Positions 1 through 12,996 of a stretch of DNA of 64,000 nucleotides are shown here, piece by piece. A model generated the notes under the pieces. That model ran no database searches. It was given only the letters and a program-made list of their open reading frames with translations, and was not told the origin of the DNA. Origin of the DNA: Rhynchonema sp. JSB1_4 (Eukaryota; Nematoda; Chromadorea; Monhysterida; Xyalidae). The translations under genes were made by a program, and so were the position numbers. Numbering within the stretch: position 1 is the first letter of the stretch; each line of letters opens with the position of its first letter. The stretch is from positions 1-64,000 of the forward strand of contig JASAMV010000663.1 in NCBI GenBank assembly GCA_030248065.1. Reading direction: 5' to 3'.

Positions 1-635
1 AGTGGTACTTACAAGACGTACAGTAGGCTTTTTAAGAAGTATTTTAAAAGAAGTAACTTTTTATCGGTTCACATTACCTAACAGATTATGCTGACGTAGC
101 CAATGAACATTCCAGAAAGTAGAAATTCAAATACATAGCATCAATTTTGCTGATAGCGTTCCAAATAAAACACAGCAGCAGAAAGTGTTTGTTCACTTTC
201 AAGCACCCACTAAACCACGTCCAGAATTTACATTTTCAAGTTTCTGAACATTCTAGTGCTTGTTGCGTCGGACAGGTTTCCATCAGCTGGTGATATAAGA
301 TTCTGTTTGCTTTTCTATTTGGGTTGTTCCTTGGGTGCCGCTAGAGATTAAGGTGCAAAATGATGAGCGTAGGCCCATAAGTTTTCAGCTCGGACCCAAT
401 TTCAATAATCAATCCATTTTGCCGAAATATATGCGAGTGCACATTTGTTGAGCAATCTGATTTTAACCGACACATATGCTCCAAGAGTTTATTCTTTTTC
501 GTTTGACCTGTTTTAGAGCTGCCTTTGGATATATTTCGCACATTTTAGCTGATGAATATAATATTGCATTATGATTCTACATGACGTGTAGTTGTCAAGT
601 CATACATAGCAGGCCATATTACATACATGTACATA
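1..635. other. No gene recognised at left edge
   Basis: AT-rich sequence with only short chance reading frames. It may be intron or upstream flank of the RIN gene whose first recognised exon starts at 1077. Nothing else can be supported here. Confidence 0.4.
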
Positions 636-865
636 GGGTGGAATTTTCGAAACGGTGTAAAGGTCAGTTGGGCGTAAAGGTCGTTGTATACATAGTTCGG
701 TCGAAAGCTCGGTCGGCGTAGCTCGGCGTAAACGTGAAACATTGCCTGTTATTAACGTGGAATGTTTCAAGTTTACACCGAGGTCTTTCACGCTGAGCTG
801 TCGACCGAGCTTTCCACCGACCTTTACACCCAACTGACCTTTACACCGTTTCGAAAATATCACCC
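636..865. mobile_element. MITE family 1, copy 1 (GGGTGR...TCACCC, 3-bp TSD)
   Basis: A nearly complete palindrome of about 230 bp. It opens with gggtggaattttcgaaacgg and closes with the matching inverted end ...tttcgaaaatatcaccc. It is flanked by the duplicated trinucleotide ATA (633-635 and 866-868). Three more copies lie at 21626, 37977 and 61280, each with a different 3-bp duplication (AGT, GTT, AAG), which fixes the element ends. There is no coding capacity; the transposase source is unknown. Confidence 0.88.
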
Positions 866-1076
866 ATAGTCGCTGCTTGTCAGTCATATACTCACTCGTT
901 GTGTGTTTTGCTTCACGAATTTTTTATTTCTTATTTTTTGACAGCCACATCCTGTTTACGCTGCTTTACTGCTCGTTTACCCGCTACAGATTTTCTTGAT
1001 ATAAATGCTTGGTTTTCAGTTGGCGAAATATTTCAACTTGCAAATCCAAATCCTCTTCCATCCATCCCTTTTCCAG

Positions 1077-4000
1077 ACCATCAACGAGGGTCTGGTCACA
1101 CCCCTGGTGCGTCGCAAAGAGTTCATCGTTCGTCAGCAACAACGCATCGCCAGGGCACAAGCCGCTGTTAACCAGGCTTCTTCCGGAACGAGCCCCACCG
1201 TTGGGTCACCATTTGCTGGCAAGAGGTTAGTTGTTCTACCCAATAGGTAGTGGGCCAAAGGTTTGTGGTCATTAATATTATGAATTTTCGATCAGGTACT
1301 GGATGTTGGAGGACTTCAGGCAAAAGCGCACCTGCATATTTCAAAAATGCAGAAATGCGGGTATTTGGGATTCGTAGACTTTCTACACAGTGCTGCGGTG
1401 TGGTTAGCTGGCGGTTACAAGGACCTTTTCTTCCGATGGCCTTCCAACTTATCTCAAAAAGCTGACACTTGAACCTTTTTGCCCTCCGGCTTTTGGCCTT
1501 TGACGACCTTTTAGTTGTATACCAAAACGGAAAGAGAAAACGGCCAAATAATGGCGGACCCATCGGTCTTTTTATTCAGTGCAGCACAAGCAAGTTGAGT
1601 TGTTCCATAAAGTTTGCTAATTGACATTATTGGGCTCAAAAACATTTTTCACATCCAAAATTGTTATGAACAGGCAGACCGAACCCGAAGAAGTACGTCC
1701 AACCAGAAATACTGCTTGTCCTTGTAGCAATAATGTGCATTTTGCCTTTTTACACACGTGTGCTAAAACTCTTGCTTTTCTCCAAGCGAGTGCTAAAATA
1801 ATTGTCCGGTGCGCTTACATTTGAAAACACGTGCGTTGACAAGCACTAAACATTGCTGACTAAAGTTGTCGGCGTTTTAGAGCTGCGGCTTTGGCGTCAC
1901 GTTACAACCTGCCAGCCAATTCTGCTCGAAAATGTCTTCAAATGAGGTTTATGCGCGTGAGGTCAAAATCTTGTTGTCTAAATTTGAAATATTTGGGCCG
2001 TGCATATGAGCATTTTGAACTCAAATATCCCAAAGAACTCACTCGTGGCTGATTTTGGCCGGTGTTTCACGAAGCGCGGTGCTCAAAACTGGTTAAGTTA
2101 CCTACCGACATTTTCAAGTGAAAGTCTGAATGGAGCAGGATGGGTCAAAAATAGACTGCAGATTGTGGGGTCAGGTTTGCGCAGCTGCTTACACATGTCA
2201 TTTTGAGTATAAGTGATGGAGTACTCACGTCAACACGTGCTCGTATATTTGTTCACACCTGTGGTCGGATTTGGCTGCAATTCACAGCTGAACCATGCGC
2301 GCTACAGGTTTGTCCATCATCCATCATTTCATACCCAAAATTATTCTCTCTTCAGATTCGGTTCGGACCGACTTCCCACAATGAAGAAACAATCCACCCA
2401 AACTTCGCCGCCCGACAGCCCGGATAAGGAGCATGTGAAACATCATCCAGCTGGACCGGACAGCGGCGCCAAACCGAACACTGGTTTTCATCCACGTTCA
2501 GGCAGCTTGCACAACAACAACAATAATTGGTCGGCTGTGACTAATGAACTCAAATGCAGGCAGCAGAGGGTTGCAAAGGTGTGTTTGCTTGGCGGTCGGG
2601 ATTTAGCGCGTGTGCATCAAGATATTTTCCTGAAACATCAAGCTAAAAAATGATGTTTGTACTGTAAACATATTATTATTTTTATTCCAAGTATTTTTCT
2701 CGGCCTTTTTTCGCAAGCTAAATCGTGTAAGAGGATTATAAACCTGCGTTCGCCCCGATTCCCTGAGGGGTTCCTGCCAAAACAATAATATGCTACATAC
2801 TGCCTCCGTGTTGCAAATAATATTGCAAATCCATCCACATACATAAGTACATCTGTGATGACATCTTGGGGCGCTATAGTCATAAATTTTGACATTATTG
2901 TCTTTATACAAGAGCCAAAATTGAAATTTATGTGGTACCCAATGTAAAGAGGTTACCTTGTTCGCCCCACATTTGGGCCATAAATTTCCAGCAGCCCCAA
3001 TAAAGCAAAGCGAAGACGCAACAAGGGGCCCATAAAATACCATAAGGTGGACACCCACAATTGCTTTGCTCGTCAAATTTTATAAATTTTGGCCATGAAC
3101 CTGTCGCCTGGTAAGGCAAAATTTTATGTTGTTAGGTCCTGCTCATGTGTTTTTATTTTCCACCTATATTCCGTTCAAAACTGTGCCCAAGATGTTTTCT
3201 TATAGTATTAGTTGTATGGCAACACGCAAAAATGCGCGTCGTTACATTAGTAATAAATTGTTTTAGTTCAATCGATTTTGGTACCAACATTGGTCTAAAT
3301 GATTATTACGGTTTGACTGTTTTGCTACCGGCACGCAAATGCCAAAGTGTTGTGTAATATTTTACCAACGATGTTGAAATATCCAGATTCAGGAAGAGCA
3401 GTCTGTAACTTTCATTGATGAAAAATGACGGTTGATAAAAGTGATTCACGCCAAATACAGGTTTCGATTTCAGGTGCCTCCCACAATCAAAGCTCAGCCT
3501 CAACCACCCTCCAGCGACTACGCCCTGTTGTCTGACTTTGGCTCGGGTCTGCCGCAAGTCATCGACACAACCGTTGTCTCCAGGTATATTGCCTCGTATG
3601 TTTGCAACTATTGTAATCTTGTTTTGATCAATTTCGATGCATTTCTGATATTAATAATGTCACTAAGACATCCAACACTATTTCAGATACTACTCCAAAC
3701 AACACGGTCACCCTTGCGAATCAGGCAAAAACATGTTGAGTGGAAGTGGCAGCTTGAATCATCAAATTCCGGAGAATGGTGATACGCCGGTGGACAATGA
3801 CGATCAAATGAGTGTGGCAGGTATTACGTGTATATTGTTAGTATTCGTTTGCGCATTTGCTGACACCAGTGGTTCATAGCTTCATTAATTGGAGCTACAA
3901 TGTTCCAAATATGGATTGAAAAAAATGGCCATACGTGTCCATGGAATGGACCGCTCCCATTAAAATCGATTGCCAGTTTAATACTGGTCGATGACTTTTT

Positions 4001-7000
4001 GTTTTGCTCGCCCATTTATGTGTGACTTTTAGTGACGATGATGATCTGTGTTTGCCACCACGTGGTCTAATTTCGTCAAATTATTTCACAGGTACCGTGT
4101 TCAACGAGCCCTGGGACTCGGCCGTGTGGGAGAACCTGGTGGATTTGGCCAACTATGGTGATTGTATCCAAGAACCCATTCTTGAGCACTCGCATGTGAT
4201 GAAACGGATGTCGCACGTCCAGCTGACGCCACCTGGTTGGTTGGGTTGTATAGTAAATTTCCAGATTCTCTGCCGCACAGTAAAATACGCCCCATAGTTA
4301 ATGTCAAGTTATAAACCCGAACGCTAACCATGCGCGGTTCTGAAACATTGCGCGCAGCTGCCTGCCTGGCTGGCAAGCTGCGTGTGCGTTGGCTGTCTGA
4401 ATGTTTCACAAGTTGATTTTCGGGTTTAGAACCTGACATTAACTATGGGGCGTACTTTACTGTGCGGCAGCGAATTTGGAAATTTACTATACCATATAGT
4501 TTGTGAAGTAATACATATTGGTTAATATTAGAGGCAAAATGGTGGATGCTGGTTGCCATGAGGGCTCATGCAGAACCAACCTCCGATGCCCTTGATTGGC
4601 AGGTCCGAGCAGCCTTATCCCGTCGAGCGACAATGTCCACGACAGTCAATATGCCAACATGAGCACTTGTCCGACCGACAGCAACGGCAACAACACAATT
4701 GACAACAACTACGGTAGTACAACGAGCAAAAGTGCACTTCTGCCCCCCGAACTTGGTCAACGACAGATATTGGCCGACAACATATCCTTGGACAAATTCA
4801 GACGAGCCAGCCAGGATAATGAAACATCAGCTAGTCTGGATAGGGACAGGTTGCTTTGTTTTGGTGTGTTGTATTGCTGCACAGGTTTTTCAGCGTTGGA
4901 GTCCCGTTTATGCAACTCTTATCGTGGTCGTTGGTTTTTTGCTATGTTGAACACTGCACCGTGCATCCTGCAAAGTTGATTTACTCAGACAATGTTGAAA
5001 AAGCAGACAGAATTTTTCAAATTGCAGAAATTGGTCGCAAGCCACCGATGATCGCAGTATGACCAACTCCACAGCCCTACCCTCCATGTCGTGCAGTTTG
5101 TACGAAGAATCATCCCTGAATCAGCAAGGCGACTTGCAGGTTGACCCAGATCATGAAACATCATGTGCACCGTCGATCAGACAGAAACACAGCGCACAGA
5201 AGTGGGCCGCGCACAGGATACAGGAATACGTGAGAAAGTTAGTCGGCTGATGTTTCATTTTTCGGTTTTGAATTGTTCTGAATATTAGTTCCATGCGCAT
5301 AAGCGTAAGCAACTACAGGCATACCGCACCAATGCTGCGCACAGCACGAGAATTCCAAATAATTTCAAATCACAAAATAATGTTCTTGTTACTTATTCAG
5401 ATTATCCACCAACGAGTGCACGATATTCGGTCGCACCATACAACAGTTCATTCGATGCACGTTGGAGGCGTGTGACCACGATCCATACGTGCAAATGAGA
5501 AATGTATGTATCGGTGATGTTTCATTTGTTTAGTGCTCTAAATGATCGGTGGTTCCATTAGTTTGTCTCACCTGGATCGGATTATTACTGGCGTCTTCTG
5601 CTCTTGTTTAGGAAGCCGGCTCCGAAATTTCCAGCGCCGAATAATGAACCCGAGATGGAGCCATTTCGGTACCGACCTAGATTATTCGTTTTCAGGTGCG
5701 TCAGTTCATGAACGGCATCAAGAACTACTTGGTGAAACACGGCGAGGGCCAGCTGCACGAATTGATTGAAAGAGAACGAGCCAAGCTGAATGCGGAGGAA
5801 TTTCTCAACATAGACACGATTCTCGAGATTGTCATGCATGATGTTGTGTTGGGTTGGTATAAGTGTTTTCGGCGCATGGTTGTTGACGCGTTCGTTGTTT
5901 TCTTTTCTTTATTTTGGCGGAATCAAAATTTTAACAAATTTTTTACATATGCGTGCAATTAATCGTTGCAATGATAGGCGACTTGCCTACGTTATCATGC
6001 CCATCTGAACCTGAATGCGTTTGGGACAACAAAATGTTCCGTGAGCGGGACATAAAGCTTAGTGTGTTGCGCGAACGACGATAATTGTTGTGCAGTCATA
6101 GTGATGAAAAAGACAACAGACAAAAAATGATTAGCAATGTGCTTTAAACCTGGCGCAGGTTAATAGGAAAGGTCATGATCACCACTGCCGCATAGAAATC
6201 TAATTGACCGTGAAAAAGTCAACTAAAATAATCACTTGCCAAAATTTGCAGCTCCGGTCAAACCACATCTGTATCGTCTGCTTATTGACGAACACAGCAG
6301 GTCTGGCTCACTGAACTGCATTGCCAAATGTCAGGCACATCTCAGGACCCAGCCAATCGACCATCTTTGGCCGTTCAAAACTAGTCCAAAGGTTCGGCAC
6401 TGCTCTTAATTTTATTTTAGACGTTAGAATTTGTTGGTAGTTTAACACTTTGTGATCGATTGCGTTTGGAATAATTACACACACTTGCAGTGTAAATTTC
6501 GTCTTATGATCACCACACCACTGTTATAGTGACCTTCCGAGTTTGTTTCTCTGTCCGCATTTGAACACAAATTTACACTTGTGCGTAATTTTCACATTTG
6601 GGTGTGAAAAAGTCACACTAAAAGTGTGAATGTTTACAGAAAATGAGCGAACTCGAGCCGATCCGGCTGCAGTTGCGTCGTATGCAGCATCAGCACTCGC
6701 CGATCAAAAAGCTGGACCATTTGCTGCACGCTGTGCACTTGCTGACAATTGGCACATTGCCAACGAACGGGACTGTAGCTGGACGGGACAGCAGATCAAA
6801 GACGCGAAGGACGGACTTGCCGAAAGCCGATGGTAAATTTGGGTGTATATTACGACAATGAATAGTGTGGGGTGTTAAAATTAAAGGGCTCGGGACACAA
6901 CCGAAGGAAGGGCAGCAGAGCGCAGTGTTATACATCGTTGGAAAGCACTGTGACAGCATATGTCACGCACAAATGTTAAGCTCCTTAGATATTTGCTATC

Positions 7001-10000
7001 TCTTGGTAGAGCGACTTTTCGTTCCAGAAAAAAGTGAATTTTTTCACAACTTGAAACGACCGATGCAGAATCCCCAAATGAGTTGAAAGTCAAGTAATAC
7101 GTGGACAGGATTACAACAGCTTCTGGATAACTTATCATGAGAACTTCAGTCGCTCAAAGCATTGCTTCACTCGGTGAGGGTGCGAAATGTTCCAAAAATC
7201 GGCCACATTTTTCGAAAACACAAGTTTGTCTCTAAATTTTGAGGCCGCGCTTCGTGTTGCAGAAATGAAAATGCAATAGAAAAATAGAGCATTTTCGAAA
7301 GTACCAGAAAATAAGGTTTTTAAATTTGGAAGCACTTAGATAGCGGCGTGACAGGCCGAAAAAGACTTAAAATTGCCACTAAACTGCATAGTTGCATTCA
7401 TTGACGGAAATGTGATGTAAATAAGCCACGTATTGCATTGCATTTGAAACAAGAAAGTCAGATAAACGCACAGTCCAACAATCTAGACGAGTTTCAAGAC
7501 TTCAAACCCCATGGTCCGGCTGCTGCAGCCATGCCAGCCTGAATAAGATATTTGGCTACAAGTCGTTACTGTTAAAGATTATTGCACATTTGATAGCACC
7601 AAACGATGTACCTTCAACGTAGCTATCGAACGATATATAACATGCCCATACTATCTCCTACTATAGACAAGAAACGGTCAAAATTCCGAAATCGCACACG
7701 GTGACGTGACGGTTTGTTCCAGAATCGTCAAAAAACCATTTTTTTAACCTCTGCCCTTAAGCGTAAGAATTAATTTGGGCTTGTTATATATCATTCGAAA
7801 GCTACTCCCGAGATACATTGTTTGGTGCTGTCACATTTACAGTACCTGTTAACAATAAGCATTTATAGCTGAATATCATATTCAGGTTAGCATGGCTACT
7901 CCGAGAGATCCGTAGACCTTGGGGTCTTCGGACCTTAATAGGTTGTTAAACCAGACGTTTCTCTCATTTTTTTGTTTCGAATCCGATACAATCTGTGGCC
8001 TTTATGTGTCATAATTCTGGCGATGAATGTAACCACCTAATTTGGCGGCAATTTAATGGATTTTTAGGCCTGTCACGGAGCTAGCCATGAATTAAAAAAT
8101 TTGAAAACCTTATTTTCTGGTACTTTCGACGATGCTCTATTTCCCCATTGCATTCTTATTTCCGCAGCGCTAAGCGTGGCCTCAAGATTTAGGGACAAAC
8201 TTCTGTTCTCGAAAAATAAGGCCGATTTTTGGAACGTTTCGTGCCCTCACCGTGTGAAGCAATGCTTTGAGCGACTGAAGTTGTGATGGTAAGCTATTCA
8301 GAAGCTGTTGCAATCCTATCCACGTGTTACTTGACCTTCAACTCATTTGGGGTTTCCGCACCGGTCGTTCCAATTTGTGCAAAAATCCACTTTTTTCTGG
8401 AACGAAAAGTCGCTCTACCAAGAGATAGTGAATCTCCAAGGAGCTTAAAATTTGTGCGTGACATAGGCTGTCGGAATGCTTTCCAACGGTATGTAACAAT
8501 ATGTCCTGCTACCTTTCCTTCGGTTATGTCCCGAGCCCTTTAAATATTTAACGCTGAATTTGGACGGCGTTTAGATTTTTCTGTACAGCTTTGATGTTGG
8601 ACGCAACTGAACAAAAAGCAGCTGGATACTCGAAGGCGGAACCTAATGAAATGTACATAGATCAAGACGTGGGTACCGAGCAATAATACCAGCTTCTCAG
8701 TGTATGGACCTGTAATGAGCATTTTGCCAGAGTCTCAGACCGAAAAATACGCAGTCTGACTAACTTAAAATTATTGACACTTTCTTAAAATTTGGCTGCC
8801 TGACACCATCTTTCAGACTTGGTGCAAGCGCTCGTGTACATGTTGGTGCGCTGCAGCGTGGTGTTGTGTGAGGTTGAGGCCTCGTACATGTGGGACCTGC
8901 TACCGCAAACTGTGCTGACCGGCGAAGCATCGTATTATCTGACGGCACTATTTAGCGCGATTCACATCCTGAAAACAACCGATATCAATGGCAATTCGCA
9001 AGGAAATCAGGTATAGTCCAGCCACGAACTCATGAGACGACTTTTTTTTGAAATTGGCTTGTGCGGATCCAACAATGTTCCGGTTCCACGTATTTCGGAA
9101 ATGAAAGAAAGAGAAACGCACGTATTTTTTAAAAACACGCTCTCCACTCGGTGCGTAAATTCCCTTTTGACTCCCAAAACATTTGTGTGCTGAACAACGC
9201 TGCTGTTCGCGTAAGCACGCAACAAATTGAGGTCAGCCAGCTGGAACTTGTCATCATCTCCCTCAGCCAATCTCTTTCTTTTGTTTGCGAAAACACGTGT
9301 ATCTAGAGCATTTTTGAATGCGGCCAAGCAAGCTTTAAAAAAAGTCGTCTCATGAGCTGGTGGCTGGACTATACGGATAGCGTGTTCACATAAACTTTGG
9401 CTTTTACGTTACAGTCCTGATGCGCATTTTAATAAATATTTTTTAGTCGGATTTAAATTGATTTTTAAATCTGTATGTAAAAATAAAACATTCACCAGTT
9501 TTAGGAACAGCCAGCAGTCACACCGTAATGAAAAAAGACTTGGCATCGATGGGAAATTATAACAACGACGAGTAGCACGTCAAATGGCACTTTTATACTG
9601 AGTCAAGATTCTACGTTTTGCCGCATTTTATTTTACATTTGTACATGTTTCACAGACCCCAAACCTGAGTCGTCGTGAGCAAGACTCCCAAAATGGCGAG
9701 CTGAAGCCGACCAAAAGTCTACATTCGGTCTCGTCAGGCATCAGCAGCGTGTCAACCAGCCCGGGATGGTCAGTTATGATTCTAACTTTTATGTTGTTGC
9801 GTCCGGTCCATTAATTTGAAAAGGTCAGCGGCTTTGGACGGTAAAAAGATCTACGTTGATTTATTGCCATTATTGCTTTAATTTTGTCGATTGCGAGCCA
9901 CATAGAATAAATCTGAAGATTCACGAACCATATTGTAGTAGGCCAAGATCTGGTGCATACCCAAAGTCTGAACTGAATCCATAATCATGTCGATTGTAGA

Positions 10001-10661
10001 ATTTCATCAACATTAATTTCAATTTCAGGTGCCAAGCCCTTCTTCGCGTCGCGGTGCCCGATGAAAATGAAGGCAACATTCAGTACCACACGCTGCCCTC
10101 TGGTCATCTGATGACAACAGCCAAATTGTGTAGGCTGATTGCACATCAATTCGCGATCACGAACCCGGACGAACACGGACTGTAAGCAGCGTTGTGGGAC
10201 TTAAATGGAATGGGTGGAATGAATAAATGAGCAGTTTTCGTTAACGTTCAACGAGAATCGATACTTTTTGCACTTTTTTGCTCCATGCTTTTCTGCCCAA
10301 CACTTGGAGGAAATGCGAATTGACAAAATATCATTAACACATCCAATGTTCTTTTGGAATGCGTGCACAGTGGCTGTTGGGTACCACTCAAGTATTACAA
10401 TTATATTCATAAGGCCAATTGGCTGATCTTCCCCATGTCGTTGATCACAAAAAAACCATCTTAAAGGGCTGATAAACAAGGACTCCATGTCTTTTCAGAT
10501 ATCTTCTGGTGGATGGTTTTGAAACGTGTCTTTTGCCCACCGATACCCCCGATGTGATTCGAGATCAACTCAAAGCAACGAATAAGCCACATTTATTTGC
10601 ATACAAACGGCACGAGGCAAAGATTGCCTGGCCCAAAGTGGCCATGACGCCTGCTCTCTGA
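1077..10661 (+). CDS. RIN-family Rab5 guanine nucleotide exchange factor (VPS9 and Ras-association domains), 5' partial
   Basis: RIN proteins (Drosophila sprint, vertebrate RIN1-3) activate Rab5 GTPases on early endosomes downstream of Ras. Fifteen phase-consistent exons are read: 1077-1225, 2356-2578, 3474-3583, 3687-3820, 4092-4235, 4603-4849, 5058-5237, 5401-5503, 5696-5852, 6252-6391, 6640-6832, 8817-9010, 9656-9768, 10029-10181 and 10499-10661 (TGA). They give 800 residues. The first ~400 are low-complexity Ser/Asn/Pro/Gln linker. The RH/VPS9 core follows, with QVRQFM-like VRQFMNGIKNYLVKHGEG, HSPIKKLDHLL and the VPS9 signature EASYMWDLLP...GEASYYLTALFSAIHIL. The C-terminal exons hold a Ras-association domain (YHTLPSGHLMTTAKLCRLIA; YLLVDGFE). 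No SH2 domain or start codon is seen, so the 5' end lies left of the window. Introns carry four repeats; one MITE starts 3 bp past the exon ending at 9010. Confidence 0.9.
4251..4489. mobile_element. MITE family 2, copy 1 (TA-flanked foldback, TAGTAAATTTC ends)
   Basis: Palindromic 239-bp element with inverted ends tagtaaatttc / gaaatttacta, flanked by TA at 4249-4250 and 4490-4491. Related copies at 54266-54488 and 60946-61193 share the ends but not the whole core. A TA target duplication is typical of Tc1/mariner-mobilised elements; family assignment is inference. It starts 15 bp past the splice donor of the RIN exon ending at 4235. Confidence 0.8.
6885..8539. mobile_element. TTAA-flanked long-TIR foldback element, copy 1 (1.66 kb)
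   Basis: The element opens agggctcgggacacaaccga and closes with its inverted complement ...tgtcccgagccct, flanked by TTAA at 6881-6884 and 8540-8543. The outer ~480 bp on each side are inverted repeats of each other; the ~700-bp centre is single. A second copy in the same orientation, nearly identical by eye, is at 58844-60499. TTAA duplication is used by piggyBac and Kolobok transposases. Short frames in the arms exist only because the arms are inverted copies and are not considered genes. It lies in the RIN intron between exons 6832 and 8817. Confidence 0.88.
9014..9371. mobile_element. MITE family 3, copy 1 (tagtccagccac ends, TA-flanked)
   Basis: Foldback of 358 bp with inverted ends tagtccagccacgaactcat / atgagctggtggctggacta, flanked by TA (9012-9013, 9372-9373). 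A second copy is at 25336-25694 in the choline transporter gene. The left TA lies inside the splice donor of the RIN exon ending at 9010, so the donor reads CAG|GTA followed by the element terminus. Confidence 0.85.
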
Positions 10662-11414
10662 TGTGATGTTTCATCGAATTTGAGTATAGTTGGACGCTGA
10701 TGTTCTGAATCTGAATTCTTGATTTGTTTGGAAGGAAAGTCTGTCACAAGTGTATATTATATACAAACCTGTAAATAGCGCTCAAGAAATATAATCTCAA
10801 ATTTGTTTCTGTCTGGTTTCAGTTCGTTTTTTTTCATTTAAAACTTGCACAATAACTATGATTCTATTAATCTTTTGCTTTTGCGTTCATAATGAAATTA
10901 TGAGTATGCCTTTCCGAGAAATTACACTTTAGCTAATTTACTTACATTGGTGCTGCTTTGTTTTTGTTACTTTCTTTGCACAATTTTACACTGAAGTCTA
11001 CATTCATTTCAGAGTATTATTTTTGATTTTTATCACGAGTAAACTGAATATTTACCATCATAGATGGCTCGATTAAATCGCTCCGAAACTGAATAATAAA
11101 ATTAAACTGAGCTGAAATTATGGCTCCGCAATAGAGTCATGGCATATTTGGGCTTGGCACAGCATGGGGGTGACGCTGAACCAAACTGCATGCCTACTAT
11201 GTACATGGCATCTGTCAAACATGCAACCTGGCATACTGCTCATTGTTTCCAAGGCGATACGAAATGCTAAAGTCATAGTCGTAGGATTAGGACACTCACG
11301 CTCAGCATTATTGTTTGCCCATCACCGTATACTATTGCGGACCGGAAACATGAAAGGAATTGGCTTTCACTCTCCCTCAAGGAAACGGGCAGTTTAAAAT
11401 TTCAATTAAATTTT

Positions 11415-11770
11415 CAGCCTTTAAAAAGAAGGGTACCGGGCCCCTTCACGAATAGAGCCGTCGGTGCTCTAAGCGAAAATTTTTCCAATTAGGCTTCTGT
11501 GTTCGAATTTACTATTATTTGTTTTGGCACCCAGTCGCAAATCCTCAACTTTAATCAACACTAAACTTGCCAAAATCGTTCAAATCAGCACAACCGCAAC
11601 CAAAATCGTACTTTTCCGTTGTCATTCCATTGCTTTACCACAATCACGTTCACATGTATGGTTGCAGAATGTCAAAATGCCATTCTAAAATATCCCTAAC
11701 ACTGTTGAAAAACACTTAGTTTTTGCGCTTGAAGCCCCTAGAGCTGTAAGCGGAATCATTTTCACCGTTG
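11415..11770. repeat. Degenerate copy of the CCGG-ended repeat (family 4)
   Basis: Shares ordered blocks with the elements at 19580-20038 and 25697-26162 (gaatagagccgtcggtgctctaagcg; aaacttgccaaaat; gaatgtcaaaatgc; gaagcccctagagctgtaagcgg). Many substitutions and indels suggest an old insertion. Its ends are not clear. Confidence 0.65.
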
Positions 11771-11837
11771 TTGTATGGGACGGAAACAAGAGCCAAAAGC
11801 AAAGCAATACCATGAACATTCTGGCAATGGTTTTGTC

Positions 11838-11942
11838 GCAAATCATCTCGTCAAAGAAAGTCGTTGAACACATGAGCCCCAAATGAGCGCGAAAACTACA
11901 TAAAACATATGTTCGACGACTTTATTTGACGAGATGATTTGA
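11838..11942. repeat. Imperfect hairpin
   Basis: The segment aaatcatctcgtcaaagaaa is met about 80 bp later by its near complement tttatttgacgagatgattt. Arms of about 20-25 bp; no target duplication seen. Confidence 0.5.
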
Positions 11943-12811
11943 CCAGATTACTATAAGCCAACATTCTCGCACCCAACCACAGAAACCACATTGCGGAAGT
12001 CAAACACATTTTTTTCGTCGCTGTGTCTTGTATTTTTCTTCTTTGTCAGAGAGCCGATTTTTCCTCCAGTTTCCACTTAGGACCCCCGGTGCTGTATGTG
12101 AAAAGCTCCGGCACGCATGTGCTTATTATTTATTTACTTTTTTTAGCGAGCCGTTCCAGTTTACAGAATTATCCAAGATGCAACATTTTTCTCAAACTAC
12201 AGCCACAGCCCAAATCTAGGTTTCATAATGATTGACCTCATTTTGAGCAGCCTCAATCCGCTTATTCATGTTTCGTGCCGACTTTTTGACACAATATTCT
12301 TTGCTTTCTTTGTTGTTTAGCGCACCCCACAATGTTATATATTTTGCCATCAATTTTGTGCCTGAGATCCCGCAAAAACCAGCAGAACGCACAGAACTTA
12401 TGAATATGTACATAAGCAATGGGGCTCACACCATTGCCCCGAACTACCGACCCCTGTCGCCTATTCGGGTTGTTTCTACTTTTGTATTGCCGCGTTTCAC
12501 TGTTTTGTAATGGTTTCAAGCCGCTCTTGTCGGCCACCTTTAGTTAGACAAATTCAAATTTCCCGCTCAACAATTACTCTTTTATTATAACATACACACA
12601 TAGGACTTTTATCGTATGCATAAGCTAGGTTTATTATGTCAACCAATCATATTATACAAGTGCAATATTTCAACCAATCAGCGTTTAGTATACTCTTGTC
12701 TTGTATTAATTCTCTGTGTGCGGTGACTACTTAAACTCTGCTCTTACCATACAAACTCGCTCTCTCTTCTCTCTTTACCTGAATCTTCGTGTGATTTACG
12801 TCCGATCGGAT

Positions 12812-12817
12812 AATAAA
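12812..12817 (+). promoter_or_regulatory. AATAAA hexamer in leader of the long ORF
   Basis: The only AATAAA in the pyrimidine-rich leader before the ORF at 12997. In an LTR retroelement it would mark the R region, but no second LTR copy was found, so this is only suggestive. Confidence 0.25.
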
Positions 12818-12996
12818 ACGACGAAACATTATTCGATAAACCAACCGCGGGCTAGCACGCGTGGCTCAATACTACCAATACTAACCTCCCTTCGAGTTGG
12901 AACGGTCGTCGATTGCCAGTCAGGGCCCGGAGTCATCTTCGGTCGGCCCGTATTGGAGCGAGGCCGCGGCAGGAGGATTTCGGGTGCACTTCGTCA

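Larger units (their letters stand above)
10662..12544. other. Intergenic region after RIN
   Basis: Stretch of 1.9 kb without a recognised gene. A possible polyadenylation signal AATAAA is at about 11094, and the decamer TGATGTTTCA occurs 3 bp past the RIN stop codon (10664-10673). A degenerate repeat copy (11415-11770) and a hairpin (11838-11942) are listed separately. The rest shows nothing I can interpret. Confidence 0.5.

Noticed and set aside
6881..8543. Repeated 60-90-codon frames (FSKN..DFWN...[11 protein letters not shown])
   Set aside because: They appear on opposite strands because the arms of the TTAA element are inverted copies, and recur only in that element.
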